DNA from: Mansonella perstans
Taxonomy: Eukaryota > Nematoda > Chromadorea > Rhabditida > Onchocercidae
Length of the DNA stretch: 64,000 bases
Assembly: GCA_037074765.1 (NCBI GenBank)
Contig: JBAMDO010000056.1
Span: 1 to 64,000 of the forward strand
Reading direction: 5' to 3'
Of this stretch, positions 39,146 through 51,355 are shown one piece after another. The first letter of the stretch is position 1; each line of letters begins with the position of its first letter. A model generated the notes under the pieces. The model was given only the letters and a program-made list of their open reading frames with translations, ran no database searches and was not told where the DNA came from. Made by a program: the position numbers and the translations under genes.

Positions 39146-41333
39146 TATGTGAATTTATGCAACGGCTATTAATGTTACAATATAAAGTCTGTTGAGGGAA
39201 GTGGAAAAAATAACAGTGACAATAACAATGGCAACAATGACAAAAGCAGTGGTGACAGTAACAATGACAAAAATATAGGAAAAGAAAGTTTTTCCCTTTC
39301 AAAAAAAAAAAAAAAACAAATCATGAAAAATTAGGAAGGAAAAGCATTTCATTTTGGAAAAAAAAACTGCCTTATTTTAAATCGAACTTTAAAAAAATAT
39401 CCAATCGGAAATGACTTTTCATTGAAATATAAAAAAAAAAAAAACAAGAGAAATAACAAACATGCATTCGTATTAATGCTAGAAGAAGAGGGGAACAACA
39501 AAAATTAATCCTTTTGAAAAAGAAAAATATGGAAATTTGCAAAAATTTTTTTTTTGTCAGCAATGAAGAGAATTTTCGTTTTTGTTTTTTTAAAAACTGC
39601 CATATTACAGGAATTTTGTTTAGAGTGAAAATAATCGAAATTTCAAACTGATAGCAAATTTTTTCGATCGAAGCTTTAAAATTCTATCGTTATCATCAAC
39701 AACAATTCTGCATTAAAAGTGATAGAATATAATGAATGATAGAAGTTTTTAATTTCATGTCTAAGCCATATAACTATCCTTCGCTAAAAATTTCAATCAA
39801 ATAAAATTACATTATTCGGATTAAAAAGAGAGAGGAGGCGAGCAGGAGATAGGGAGAAAAAGAAGATACTGAAAAAAGCTAAGTTTGATTTTAAAGAGGG
39901 AAAGAAGGATTGATGAATGAGAGAGAGAGGAGAGAGAAATAAAGTTTGTTTAATAAATAAAAGAAAGCAAGCATGAAAAGCAGCATCAAAGCACTTAACA
40001 GCTGTTTCTATTTCGTTTAACAGAAAATGCCAAATGATTGCAATGAATGTTCGTTACAAGAGGGACGCATATATGCATATCAATAAGTAAACAAACAACT
40101 AAATAATTAAACAAACAAGTAAACAAACAAATAGGAAAAATTTTTTGAATTGTTTTCTTTAAATAATAAATTTATAAATAAATTGAAATATTGTAACTTT
40201 TAAATGAACGCAAAATGTAATATATAAAAACGAAATATTATTGTGATCCTTAAGCTTAACAAAGTGTGATAAGCTGAAGAAGAAAATGCTTTGGTATTAT
40301 AAACAAGAGGTCATGGGAGCGTTGAACAATCAATTACTTATTATTATTGCAATGAATTTACTGTAAATAAGAAAGAAAAGTTGGCCGAGGGAGAAGAATT
40401 ATTATGAATATGGATGATAATGGTACGACGAAAAAGAATTTTTTGGGTTTTTTAAAAGGATTTGTTTGGGTTTTGGGGGCATAAAAAATTTTTTTATTTT
40501 AATAAAGTAGTCAACATCTTCCTTTTAAAATTGGAAATTAATTGCTCATGTAATTCTAAAATTCAAGATGGCCTAGTAAATGCAACTACAGTAATTGAAG
40601 CTCTCAACAGCGATAACAACAATAGCAACGACAATGACAATGGCAAAATGACATTGAAAAAGATGACCACAAGAGTACCAGGAAAGGATAGATTTCTTCT
40701 ACAAAAGAAAAGCAATTATGATAGAACAGAATAAAAGTCATCTTCTAATATAGGTGATGATGATGGTGATTCGTATGAATAGATTACATAATGTTTTTTC
40801 TGCAATCATTTCAAATGATAATTGCTTTTTTTTTTCTGATACATACAAACAATTTCTTGGATTTAAATTAATACTTTGATTGATTATTTTTAAAAAAAAA
40901 TTTTTATCTCTTTATCTGAGCATTTATTTTCAAAGATTGATAATCAATGCATTTATTTCTATAAACTATTTCGGTACTCATTTATCAAAAAATTTCGTTT
41001 CACTGCACAAAAAATCCATCCATAATCATATGATGTTATCAAAAAAACATGATGTCAACTTTTAAAATATATCAATTAATATTATCTAAAATCATTTTAA
41101 GCAGAATTAAAACGAGGCAACAACAATGAGGAATCGTTCAAACAACATTTAAAAATTTAACAAAAAAAATTATCAGAGACAAAATTTATAAATTTTATAA
41201 GAGAAAAAAATCAATAAAAGAAATGGCCAATCACAAAACAATTTCTAAAATGCAATACGATAACAAAAAGGCATAAACAAACAAACAATAATAAACAAAA
41301 GAATGACAAAAAAAAAATTTGAAGTATTGCAAG

Positions 41334-41457
41334 TTTTATAATGATTTCGGTCGATGCAAAATTCTTTTATAATGATTTCGGTCGATGCAAAATTCTTTTA
41401 TAATGATTTCGGTCGATGCAAAATTCTTTTATAATGATTTCGGTCGATGTGAAATTC
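41334..41457. repeat. 31-bp minisatellite, four copies
   Basis: TTTTATAATGATTTCGGTCG followed by ATGCAAAATTC is repeated four times head to tail. The first three copies are identical and the fourth has two substitutions (GTGAAATTC). The near identity points to recent expansion. Confidence 0.95.
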
Positions 41458-42159
41458 TTTCACACATAACAATTCACAGATATGGGCAGTGATATGATAA
41501 AAGAGATAATATCACGAATTCCTATGTCATTCGTATCCTCCTCCTCCTCCTGATGATGATATAAATAGAACCGGTAGGATACGAAAGAAGACTTCAAGAA
41601 TTCTTATGTAGATTGATTTTCAAAATATTTCATGATTTTAATTTGTAAGTAAATCGCTATAACAAATATTACTAATCATTATCATATTAGATAAGGAAGA
41701 GAAAAAAGAAAAGAGTGCGCACGAGAGAGAGAGATAAAAGCAATAATGCTTGAGTATAAAAATGAAAAGATGTACTTTGATCATCATTCATGCTTAAATT
41801 TTTTGGACCAATTCATAATCGATTTAAATTTTATACTTCATATTTTGATTATTAAAATGCGACATTTCAAATGACACATTCATTTTACCAATTAATTTTA
41901 GATATTTAGGAAAAATGTGAAAGATATCGAATGAAAAGTAATGAGAATAATAAAATTTCGTACTAATTACTATTATAAAGAATAAACTAGCAAATTCATG
42001 GTTTTAGCTTAATTGAACTTATCAGTGATACTGATTATTCAAATTTATGCAGCGATGATAGAAATGAACTTGATAGAATGTAGTGCAGTGGTATAAATTA
42101 AAATCCATTTGAAATTTGCTCAAATTTTATGAAATTTGAATGAAATGGATTATGCTCGT

Positions 42160-42420
42160 GTCCCATTTGCAGTCGAGGTTTTTGGCAGCGCTATGGAAAG
42201 CCTAAAGCTCGGGCTGGAAATAAGCACCGGAAGAATTTGAGGCACTAATCCAACGGCCCTTTTTTGGGGGAAACCCCCACTATGGGAAAGGTTTGTTTGG
42301 GATTATTGAAAAAAAAAAGTTTTATTGAAAATGGTTTTTTTTAGGAAGAAAAGGAAAAAACTTCCTGAAATATCCTGAAAATTAGGCGGGAAAATTTTTA
42401 TTGGGCGGTAACAATGCTGA
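42160..42420. other. GC-richer, homopolymer-laden patch
   Basis: A short island richer in G+C than its surroundings (around GGCAGCGCTATGG and GCTCGGGCTGG) is followed by runs such as TTTTTTGGGGG, AAACCCCC and a series of GGG/AAAA runs. No ORF, tRNA or known RNA motif is recognised. It may be a structured noncoding element, foreign insert or a low-quality assembly segment. Confidence 0.35.
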
Positions 42421-43496
42421 AATAACAGAGAGAAAGGAAATTGAATGAACAAAGAAAATCAGAAAAGTAGCAGCCTATCACTTTCAACTAAAGTTTGAAA
42501 TTCAAACTTATTGAATTTCAATTTTATCCAGGAAATTATTCATCAATAATTGTTTGGTTGCTTTTTCAGATGATAAATTACATAAAGCATAATAATTTCT
42601 CTCAAACTTATTTAAATTCCTTTCGTTTTTCATCTTTTAGCTTTAATTTCAAGAAAACTTTCAACATTCAATTCTTAGCTTAGCTAAGGTTAAATTAAAG
42701 CTATGAAAGGGATACAATATTCTAACGTTGTTGATCGAAAAAAAGGGAATATCAAAAACCAAATTTAAAAACGAAATAATCGATCTAAAAATATAAAAAA
42801 TCTTTAGAGGTGATCAGACTAACAAGATCAATATAATGCTATATGATACCTTGCAAAGAAAAAATAACATGAAACTCAACAACTACGACTTTATGTGTCA
42901 CTCTCATGGGACAATTATCGAATGAAATGAACTATTTTATCTTGACTTAGGACTACATAATCGTAACATCATTTGAACAACTAAAAAATATTGGCTAAAT
43001 GACCTAAAGAGGATGTGACACCTTTATCGCATAAAAAAATAGCTAATCATTTTGAATTAAATCAATCATTCGATAAACATATCGTTTAGCGCAACATTAA
43101 TATAAAATAAGAAAGGATATGAATATATGGACAAACATTAAATAAATAAATTATAGCTAAATAAGATGGTAAATAAAATAAATTCCATTTTTATTTTATT
43201 TTAATGAAATTTAATTTCAAATCATTGCTAATTTAGTCTAGTTGATAACCAATTAAAGCACTGAATACATAAATAAATTCCTTTACTATAAATGGATGAT
43301 TGTTTTTTTTTTTTGGAAACGAATTGATTCATTAATTAAATGAAATAAATCTAAATTTAATTTGAGATTTATAGGCTAATTTTAATCCATTTTAAGCATT
43401 CAATGGAATAGTGAATATTACTTGCAATAATGCCGTTAACGACAAACAATATTGTCATTGTCAGCTGCTAATACATGTGTTAAGCATAATTTATGC

Positions 43497-43535
43497 ATGT
43501 GTCTGTCTGTCTGTCTGTCTGTGTCTGTATGTGTA
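43497..43535. repeat. GTCT microsatellite
   Basis: Tandem GTCT units followed by GTGTCTGTATGTGT. Confidence 0.85.
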
Positions 43536-45443
43536 CACGCAAATACAAAGTAAATATGGAAGAACAATGGGACACACAAATAACGATTACTAAGAGCTAA
43601 AGGAGTGACAATTTATTACGACATCGTTGAAACCAATGGAAACTTGTCTATCCGATTGAGTTTGTTGATTTATTTTAATGATTATGAATTGCTATTATTA
43701 TTATTATTATTATATTGTATGTTTGTATGTTTATGTTGAAATGATAGAAATTGCTGCTATTTTAACTTTAAATATTTAACAAAAAGAAATTAGCAAAAAA
43801 AAAAAGTAACAATAGGCAGAAAAAATAAACAATACTTGGTGAAGAACAAAAGAGATAATGAGTGTGATGATGCAGGTGGCAATAGTTGGAGGCGGTGGTC
43901 GATGGCGGTGCTATTTAGCAGCCATCCTAAGATACAATCTAACTTTGGATCTGATGATCGAACGACGTTGAAGCATTTGCTTTCCCTTCTCCATCTCCTT
44001 CTTCTCTTTATTATCCCTCTATCATATATACTGCTTGCCTGAGAAAAATGTGCGATTGTAGTGCTGGTTGATAGGGCGGTGATATTAGCAGTGCTTTAAG
44101 CAAAGGAGAAAAGCATTCCGATTCGATGGAGGTAAGAATTTTTTCGGTTGAATGATTAGTGAATTCCCTCGATGCATTAAGGAAATTTCACTTTTCCTAT
44201 TTGTAACTTCTATCTTTTCCTTTTCTCTTTTCTTCTACTAACATTCAGTGCCTACAAATAAAATTCAGCGTATTTTATGATGATAAATCAGCTGTGCTTA
44301 ATCTGAGAAAAAAAGAAAAGGAAAATAAAATATTAATGAAAAGTTTGCAAGAAATTTTTTTCCCTCATGAACTTTATTTTCAAGCAGTCGAACGTTAAAC
44401 GAGATTGTTGTACATCAGATGCATTGCTTCTTTTTCTTATTTTATTTAAATCACTTGTCCGCTTTCTTTTGTTCCTATCAAATCGATATATATATATATA
44501 TATTATCACCAGAATCATCATATCTTGTCATCAAACTCATAGTTATCATGCATTTTCACTAGAATAATCATTAGTAGAATGTACCATTAGTAGAATCATC
44601 AGTCAAAGGTTTGGAAAATTGTGTCAGTTTTTTGACGGTTCTTGGTTGTCAGAGTATTATCTTCTTTTTGCTTCCATTAAATTATCCATGTATCTTTAAT
44701 AGTTAATTACAGTAACTTCGGATCATTAAACAATCACCAATCCAACTATTCCCATGAAAATGGTTTTCATCTACTATGTCACATATTGATGTCATTCAAC
44801 TATATCACTCAACTCTTCTTAAACTCAATTAAAATTTGACAAAGGTTTTCTTGAGGAATTACAACTTCAATACGCTACATATTTATACCATTTATTAGTA
44901 ATGAACAAAACTTTCACTTGCTTATCGTCTCTTTCTGATTTTTAATCACTTTACAATTTTAACTTTTAGTCATCGAAATTTTGTTTATCGCAAATATTTT
45001 CATATTGAAATAAGATGTAAAGGTATCTTGCATTCGGGAATACATAATGCAGATGTGGAAATTAGATTTAACTGCACCATTGATTACCGTTTACGTCAGT
45101 CATGTGATTTTTTTTAAAAATTATCATTCTGTTTAGCTAAGGTTTCGACTTCAGGCTTCTTTTTCATAAACAGATATGACTAATGATATTATAATATATA
45201 AATATGTCACTTATCTGTAGCCAGTTCACTGTAAAGACCATGCTACTTAATTGTAAGCAATTCATATCTGTATAAAGGCTCTCTAATTCTGCTAAGTTCA
45301 GTTTTTTTTTCAGCATCAATCTCACCGCTTTCTCCTACTTTTATTATTCTGCAACCCCTTTTATATCTTATAAAAGGCCTTTTTTTTTTTAATATCTTTA
45401 CGTTCTGTTATTATCCTTTGCTTTATACTACGTGTCAACTCAT

Positions 45444-45465
45444 CGTTTATTTACCCAAGTTTGAG
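45444..45465 (+). other. SL1-like 22-nt sequence
   Basis: The 22 bases match the nematode spliced leader SL1 (GGTTTAATTACCC then AAGTTTGAG) at 20 positions, including the last 15 without a break. It is followed by TAATACC, so a splice donor would have to begin at the final G. I see no Sm-site-like AATTTTTGG downstream and no stem-loops typical of SL RNA. It is probably an SL pseudogene or a captured fragment rather than a working SL RNA gene. Confidence 0.5.
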
Positions 45466-45950
45466 TAATACCTGCGTATTTCTCTCTTCGTCCTATTATA
45501 ATAATTATTAATAATCTGAACTTCGTTCTACTGTAATTAATATTTAGACATCAATAAAGCTACAACAATCTATATTCCAAATTCTATTGGTAACAACAAT
45601 GGAGTGTCATAAGTCATTCATTTCAAAACTTTCTTTTTCTATAACTAACAACAATACAATTTTTCACGACACTTACAGGTGAGAGGTAATGCAGATAATA
45701 AATGAGAAATCATAATGCATTAACCAGTATTTTATGAAAATATCACAAAAAACGCGTTTCCTAATCAAATGTCAAAGTTAGAAATTCAAGTATCTTTCTT
45801 ATTATGCGAGGAAGTGTTTAGATGAAAAATTGTTTTTATTATTCTACGCAATGAATAAAACAATGGTAGAATTACTGAACACAAGATCGTTTGCTATCTT
45901 TTTCATGCAGTATTACAGTTCTGACATTTTTAAATTTTTTGTCTTTTTAA

Positions 45951-45956
45951 TTTATT
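45951..45956 (-). terminator. Candidate poly(A) signal of the SLC26 gene
   Basis: TTTATT on the plus strand reads AATAAA on the minus strand, 59 nt beyond the SLC26 stop codon. Confidence 0.5.
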
Positions 45957-46014
45957 ATTGTACATCTGCTCTAAACATAAATATTAGGAAGATAACTCTA
46001 AACTTTTTGGCAAA

Positions 46015-49000
46015 TTAGGATCGTCGCATCATATCGGCATCAATTCGTAGTTCCGTTATGGAATTATCACGATTTAATCCTGTAGCAACAGTAGTAGGAC
46101 AAGAAATTTTGCTTTGATTAGAACTTCTGAAAATCAAATCACAAAGTAAAGTATTATTATGCAATAGATATCTTTCTTTTAATTCAGTTCAACTGTAATT
46201 TTTTTCTTTCCGGAAATTATGAAATGAAACAAAAAAAGAGAGGAATAATACCGGAAATAATTTATCGATGCGATCGCATCGTCCACGGTTGGAAAAAAGT
46301 AGTGCTTTGGAATAGTTTTAAAAATTTTCGCTACCGCTAAAGAATCGCGAACGCTGGCTGGAAAAGAATATTTAATTTATTTAATTAAATTATCCATCCC
46401 ATTACAAGTAATAGCATATTGCTATAACTTTTCATCCGTAAATGTTTGTCGCTTTTTTTCTCATCTTTTCATTTGCATCATAGTCAAAAAACTTTTTTGA
46501 ATCAGGAATTTATCAAAAAAAAAGTAAACTTACTGTTGCAAGCAGCAAAATACACGGTAATATTTTGACTTTTTAATTCATTAACAATCTGAAACTTGGA
46601 AACTTTTCTGGATTTGTCGCATCATGGAAAGATTTCAACACGTAGATTATTTCAAATACAGTGATAATTTCATTTATTTCAGTGGCAATTGAATCCGAAA
46701 ACTGAGCAAGGAATTTCATCCTAGATGATCATTTCATTCAGTTCTGTCATACAGAAGGACTTTTCATATCAAGATCGGGCATCCACAATGTTAATATTAA
46801 AAATCGATCCATAAAGAACAGTATTAGTTTAGAAATGGTAACTACGATAAGAAAGATCTTTATGGTTTACGTCTTATAAGTCAGTTCTTATAGAAAATTT
46901 TCATAGATCGCATCTGCAAGTTTCGGACTAATTACAAACTCGAAAAAATATTTGAAGCCAAAAAGTGATTCTTTAGGCCCTAGAAATTATTGAGGTGGGA
47001 TGATTCGTTAGTGTCAGAAATGTTCCAGCCATGATTTGCTGAAAAAATCTTCATAACTTCTTTTTGTTAAAAAATCTGGAAACAAACTTCTTCGAGGATA
47101 TTTAAGCCCATACAATCAATATAAGAAATAGCGGAACAATCGAGAATGAGATAATGTCCATTCAAATCTTCTAAATTATCCGAATTATTCTGCAAATGCA
47201 AAAAAAAGTAACAAATCTTCTTTTTATGTTTTTCGTGATAACTAGATAATTATAATTTCTAATTAATTTTAGATATTTAATTCAATGCAACCAATATAAG
47301 ATGTGCTGGGTCGATTGGTTAGAAAATATGTATTAATGAAAAATCGTGAAAATTTATAGCAAATGTATTGCTTCAAATTTTTCAAATAAATATAATATGG
47401 GAATTCTTGAAATAAATATCGATCATTTTACTATAATTCTTAATAAATATACTTAGAAAAATAATATTGGCATTAATGACATCATTTTATCGTTATCAGT
47501 ATCCTTTTATAATGTCAAATATTACTCAAGAATAAAATAAATTTGTTTTGAATTTTACTAATTAAATCAATATGGCAGAAATACTTTTCTTTTGCAGAAA
47601 CTATAATTTCAAAAATTTTCAAATCAATTTTTTCAAATTTTTTTACATTGTTTTTGAAGAATTCCAGAAATTTTTAAAGATTTGAATTTTATGACTCTTG
47701 TTTGAATGTTCAGTCTGATCCATCTGCCAAACCTTCACAATATAGCGATGAATTTCAAATTCTCTGGGAAAAATTCCCGTAACGTTTCTCAAAGTATTTG
47801 CCAAACATTTGCCAAACTGCTAAGTAAAGTTGCGCTGACATCTTCAAATAAAACATTATTTTGAGATAAAACATTGAATCTATGCCTTTTATTATAGAAA
47901 AAATTTTCAAAATAATCTTACAATTGTGTCAGCTTTATTTCCCCAGTCGATTACTGCATTGGATATTTTTAACTTGAAACGTTCCACGTTGTTGAATAGC
48001 AACGGTGATTCGAAACGATATAAACGGATATTTGCATTATTCGTTGTTGCGATATAACGTTTTGGATTGTCAAAATATGGCTGAGTTGCAGATAATTGAA
48101 CCAATCTTTCCCAACGTGGCCTATAAGATTTCATACGATATTTTTTGATCATTGAGTATTCAATTTTTTATCGAATAGTTTTGGAAGTACAAATTCTGAT
48201 GATAAATTCCGAATGCACATACTATTATATTCAAAGCCTAATTAATTTAATTTTATGAGTGCTTTTAAATTCACACACAGTAAATTTTCGTTTTAAAATA
48301 GCACTTAATAATTTTTTAACTATTTTAATATAAGAATAATTCATACCATTGTGATCGAAAAATTAATGTCATCAAAGCAAAGAGGATTGAAATTACTAGG
48401 CCGATCTTAACATCCATTGCCACAGTGGTTGCAAATGCTACAATCCAAATGAGCTGCAAATCTCTAATGTTATGACATTAGAGTATTTGATCAGAATTGC
48501 AAGGTATAATTTGCATAATGTCATCAAGTGTCATACTACTTATCAAAAGAATCAATCGACAGATGAAAGTTAAGGAATGAGGCATTTATGTCCCCAATGA
48601 TTTCTCAACGAATTCAAAGCGTTATAGATCCATGATCAAATTACAACAATATTAATGAAACATACAAAATCGATTTTAGAAATGGGCCAAATTTTTGGTA
48701 GCTCAGCGAATTTTTGAAACATCGAACGAAGCGACATTAAAATAACAACAGCCAATATACACTGTAAAATAGCGTAATTTCGTTTCTGCCAATTTAATTT
48801 CTTGAACCATGATTTTTCTCATTCCGCTTTCAATTCCCTAAAGTTTTTTGATAAACTGATGCAAAATATCGAACCATTGGCAATGTATTGAGTAATGGTC
48901 CAAGCACTAGGATTACCGCCAATAATAACAAACAGCTTGGTATGGCAGAAAGCTGAAAAAGTTGAACATTTACATAGGTTCAAAATAGCAATGTCCATTG

Positions 49001-51324
49001 CAACAGCCAATAATGATTAATAAATTTTCAAAATGTCGCATTCTTTCGAACTAAAAATCTCTAATATATCTGTGGACAAGAATTGAAGTTCGCGTGAAAA
49101 TTACAAACTGCAAATTGGTTATTGATCGCGTTCGAAACTAAGAGTATTGAAGTAAGAAAATAGCTAATAAATCGAAAGAATATTAAAAACACTGGTGATA
49201 AAATTTTAATGAAAAACAAAATAAACTATTTTTGTTTTCAGAGAAAATACTGTGCTGTAGGCTAAGGCATTATTTTTGCTTTCTTAGAAAAACATGCATT
49301 TTTAAGGCTTAGATGAATCTATGTTATCATTAGCTAAAATGCTACCTGAGTTCTTGTTCCAGCTTCAACACCAATCATTGTTCGAGAAAGAGCTGTAGCG
49401 ATCGGATAAATGGGGAAGAAACTACTGAGAACTGTTGCAAAACCTAATGCATACAGCTCCTGAATAAAACAAAAATAAAGGAGTTCAATTTAAACCAAAA
49501 TAATTGGCAAATTAGTTTAAATTTGTAATATTTTGCAGCATTTAAATTAAATTCATGAGTTAAAAATAATGTGCCACATATTGTTGTCTTTATAGAAAAT
49601 CCATTTTTAATTTATGAATACTTTTAATTTATTAAAAAATAGAATTGAGATAAGTCAAAGTTCTAATATAAATTGAAACTTAAACTTCGAAGTTTCTTGC
49701 TACAATTAATTAACCTGCTTAGAATCAACATGATATTTCATTCGTTTAGCTAACATCTTCGCCAACGAAATGTGGACAGCAACGGTAACAGCAGCAATAC
49801 CAACAGCATATGGTAAGCAATCAGTAACAATATCGAAACGAGGTATTCTTGGTCTAGGTAAACTAAACAGAGAAAATAATTAGCAAGCAAATGATAAGTT
49901 AAAGGTTTAATCTTGGATAAGCAAGCGGTTTGCTGGATCCGATGAGAGTTTAAAGCATAACTTCAGCTATGCATCAATCAATTCCGATTATCTTATTTTA
50001 TTTCACTTTTCTATTTTGTTTGGTCAAGATTTTTAATTAATTTTTTAAAATCCCAATATAAAAATTTCTACAATTAATTGTGATGAAAATGATGAAGTTG
50101 AGGAATTAGAAATTATTAGAAAATAAATGATTCAAGAAATATAACTTACGAAGTAGGAATTTCACCAACAATTGGTACACCGTAATATTTATTAAAGTCC
50201 ATGAAGTATGAGATAATAATTGATATTATTATCTATAATATTTAATTTCAATTATTTCAACTCTAATTTATTCTAATGGAGTATTATTCAAAATTTATTT
50301 AATAAAAGATGATCTGTTTGATCAAACTTATAATATTTACAAGTGAAATTCTAATATCGCTAAAGCTCAAAACGTTTCTAATTGCTGCAAATCTCAAATA
50401 TGAATTTTATAAATGAAAAAAAAACATTCCCAAATAATATAAAATTGTGGAGTTAAAATTCAATTCTTTCATTCTATTGAGTCAAATATTCATAAATTCT
50501 CAATTATTCTATAATTTTCTCTTATTTCTACGCACTATTTCGAAACTTCCATTTATCAAATGATAACAGTGATGAGTGAAGAATAGTAAAAATCCTTACC
50601 AAAAATAATTCATAAGGTATAGCTACATTGATTGATAAACTTTTCTGCAAAAATGGTGTCAACAAAGTTTTGCTCAAATAAAGAAACATCACACCGAAAA
50701 TTGACATCAGAAATGCACAGATGTTAGTTTGTGGGATATGCATTGAAATGCTATAAACTCTCTGAAAAAAACTGAGTTTAATTAATTAGGTTTTTTTACA
50801 TAAAAATAAAACAACTTTCGCTCAATCATTTCATTAAATGAGGAGGGAAACCAAAGTTTGACGATACTTGAAAGTAGGAGAAATTTGACGATACTTGAAA
50901 AAGGAATTTCAAAAAACTGTTCAGTTACTAGATTTAATAATCGAGTAGTAAGTGTAATTAGAAGTTGACTAAGATGTTGTTAATGATTTGCAGTAAATTA
51001 ATTAAGAATGATGCAAGATTTCCTCTCATATTGCGGATGAATTGTTTCTGATAAAAAAATCTTATATCCATGTCTACATTGCCTTTGCAGAAATAATTTA
51101 CAATTTTTCAATAAAATATTTATTGCTAAGCAGATACTTTATAGCTGAAATCGAAATACCTTAGCAAGATATCCTATTCCATAGTATTTTGGCGCAGAAA
51201 ATCCGAAAAATTCATCCATCTGAGCGATAACAACGTGCACAGTTGAACCGGTAATGAAACCGGAAACCAGTTGATCCGAGAAATAAGCAGTGATGAATTC
51301 GAGTTGAAAAACGCCTGCGATTAA

Positions 51325-51355
<31 letters not shown>

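Larger units (their letters stand above)
39146..45950. other. Large gap, second part, no supported gene
   Basis: AT-rich sequence between the TG microsatellite and the 3' end of the SLC26 gene. It contains a minisatellite at 41334, a GC-richer patch at 42160-42420, a GTCT microsatellite at 43497, and an SL1-like sequence at 45444. ORFs at 40462-40734 and 43836-44042 start at non-ATG codons or translate to simple sequence, and no splice chain supports them. Confidence 0.45.

Noticed and set aside
39012..39302. 96-codon minus-strand ORF rich in His, Thr and Cys
   Set aside because: It is a translation of the TG/TCTG microsatellite and flanking simple sequence.
42163..42240. Considered as a tRNA or SL RNA gene
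   Set aside because: No A/B box pattern, no cloverleaf and no leader or Sm site.
48819..49010. Minus-strand ORF overlapping the SLC26 exon 48952-48875
   Set aside because: It is in another frame; the transporter frame ([20 protein letters not shown]) gives the family's membrane helix and joins in phase on both sides.
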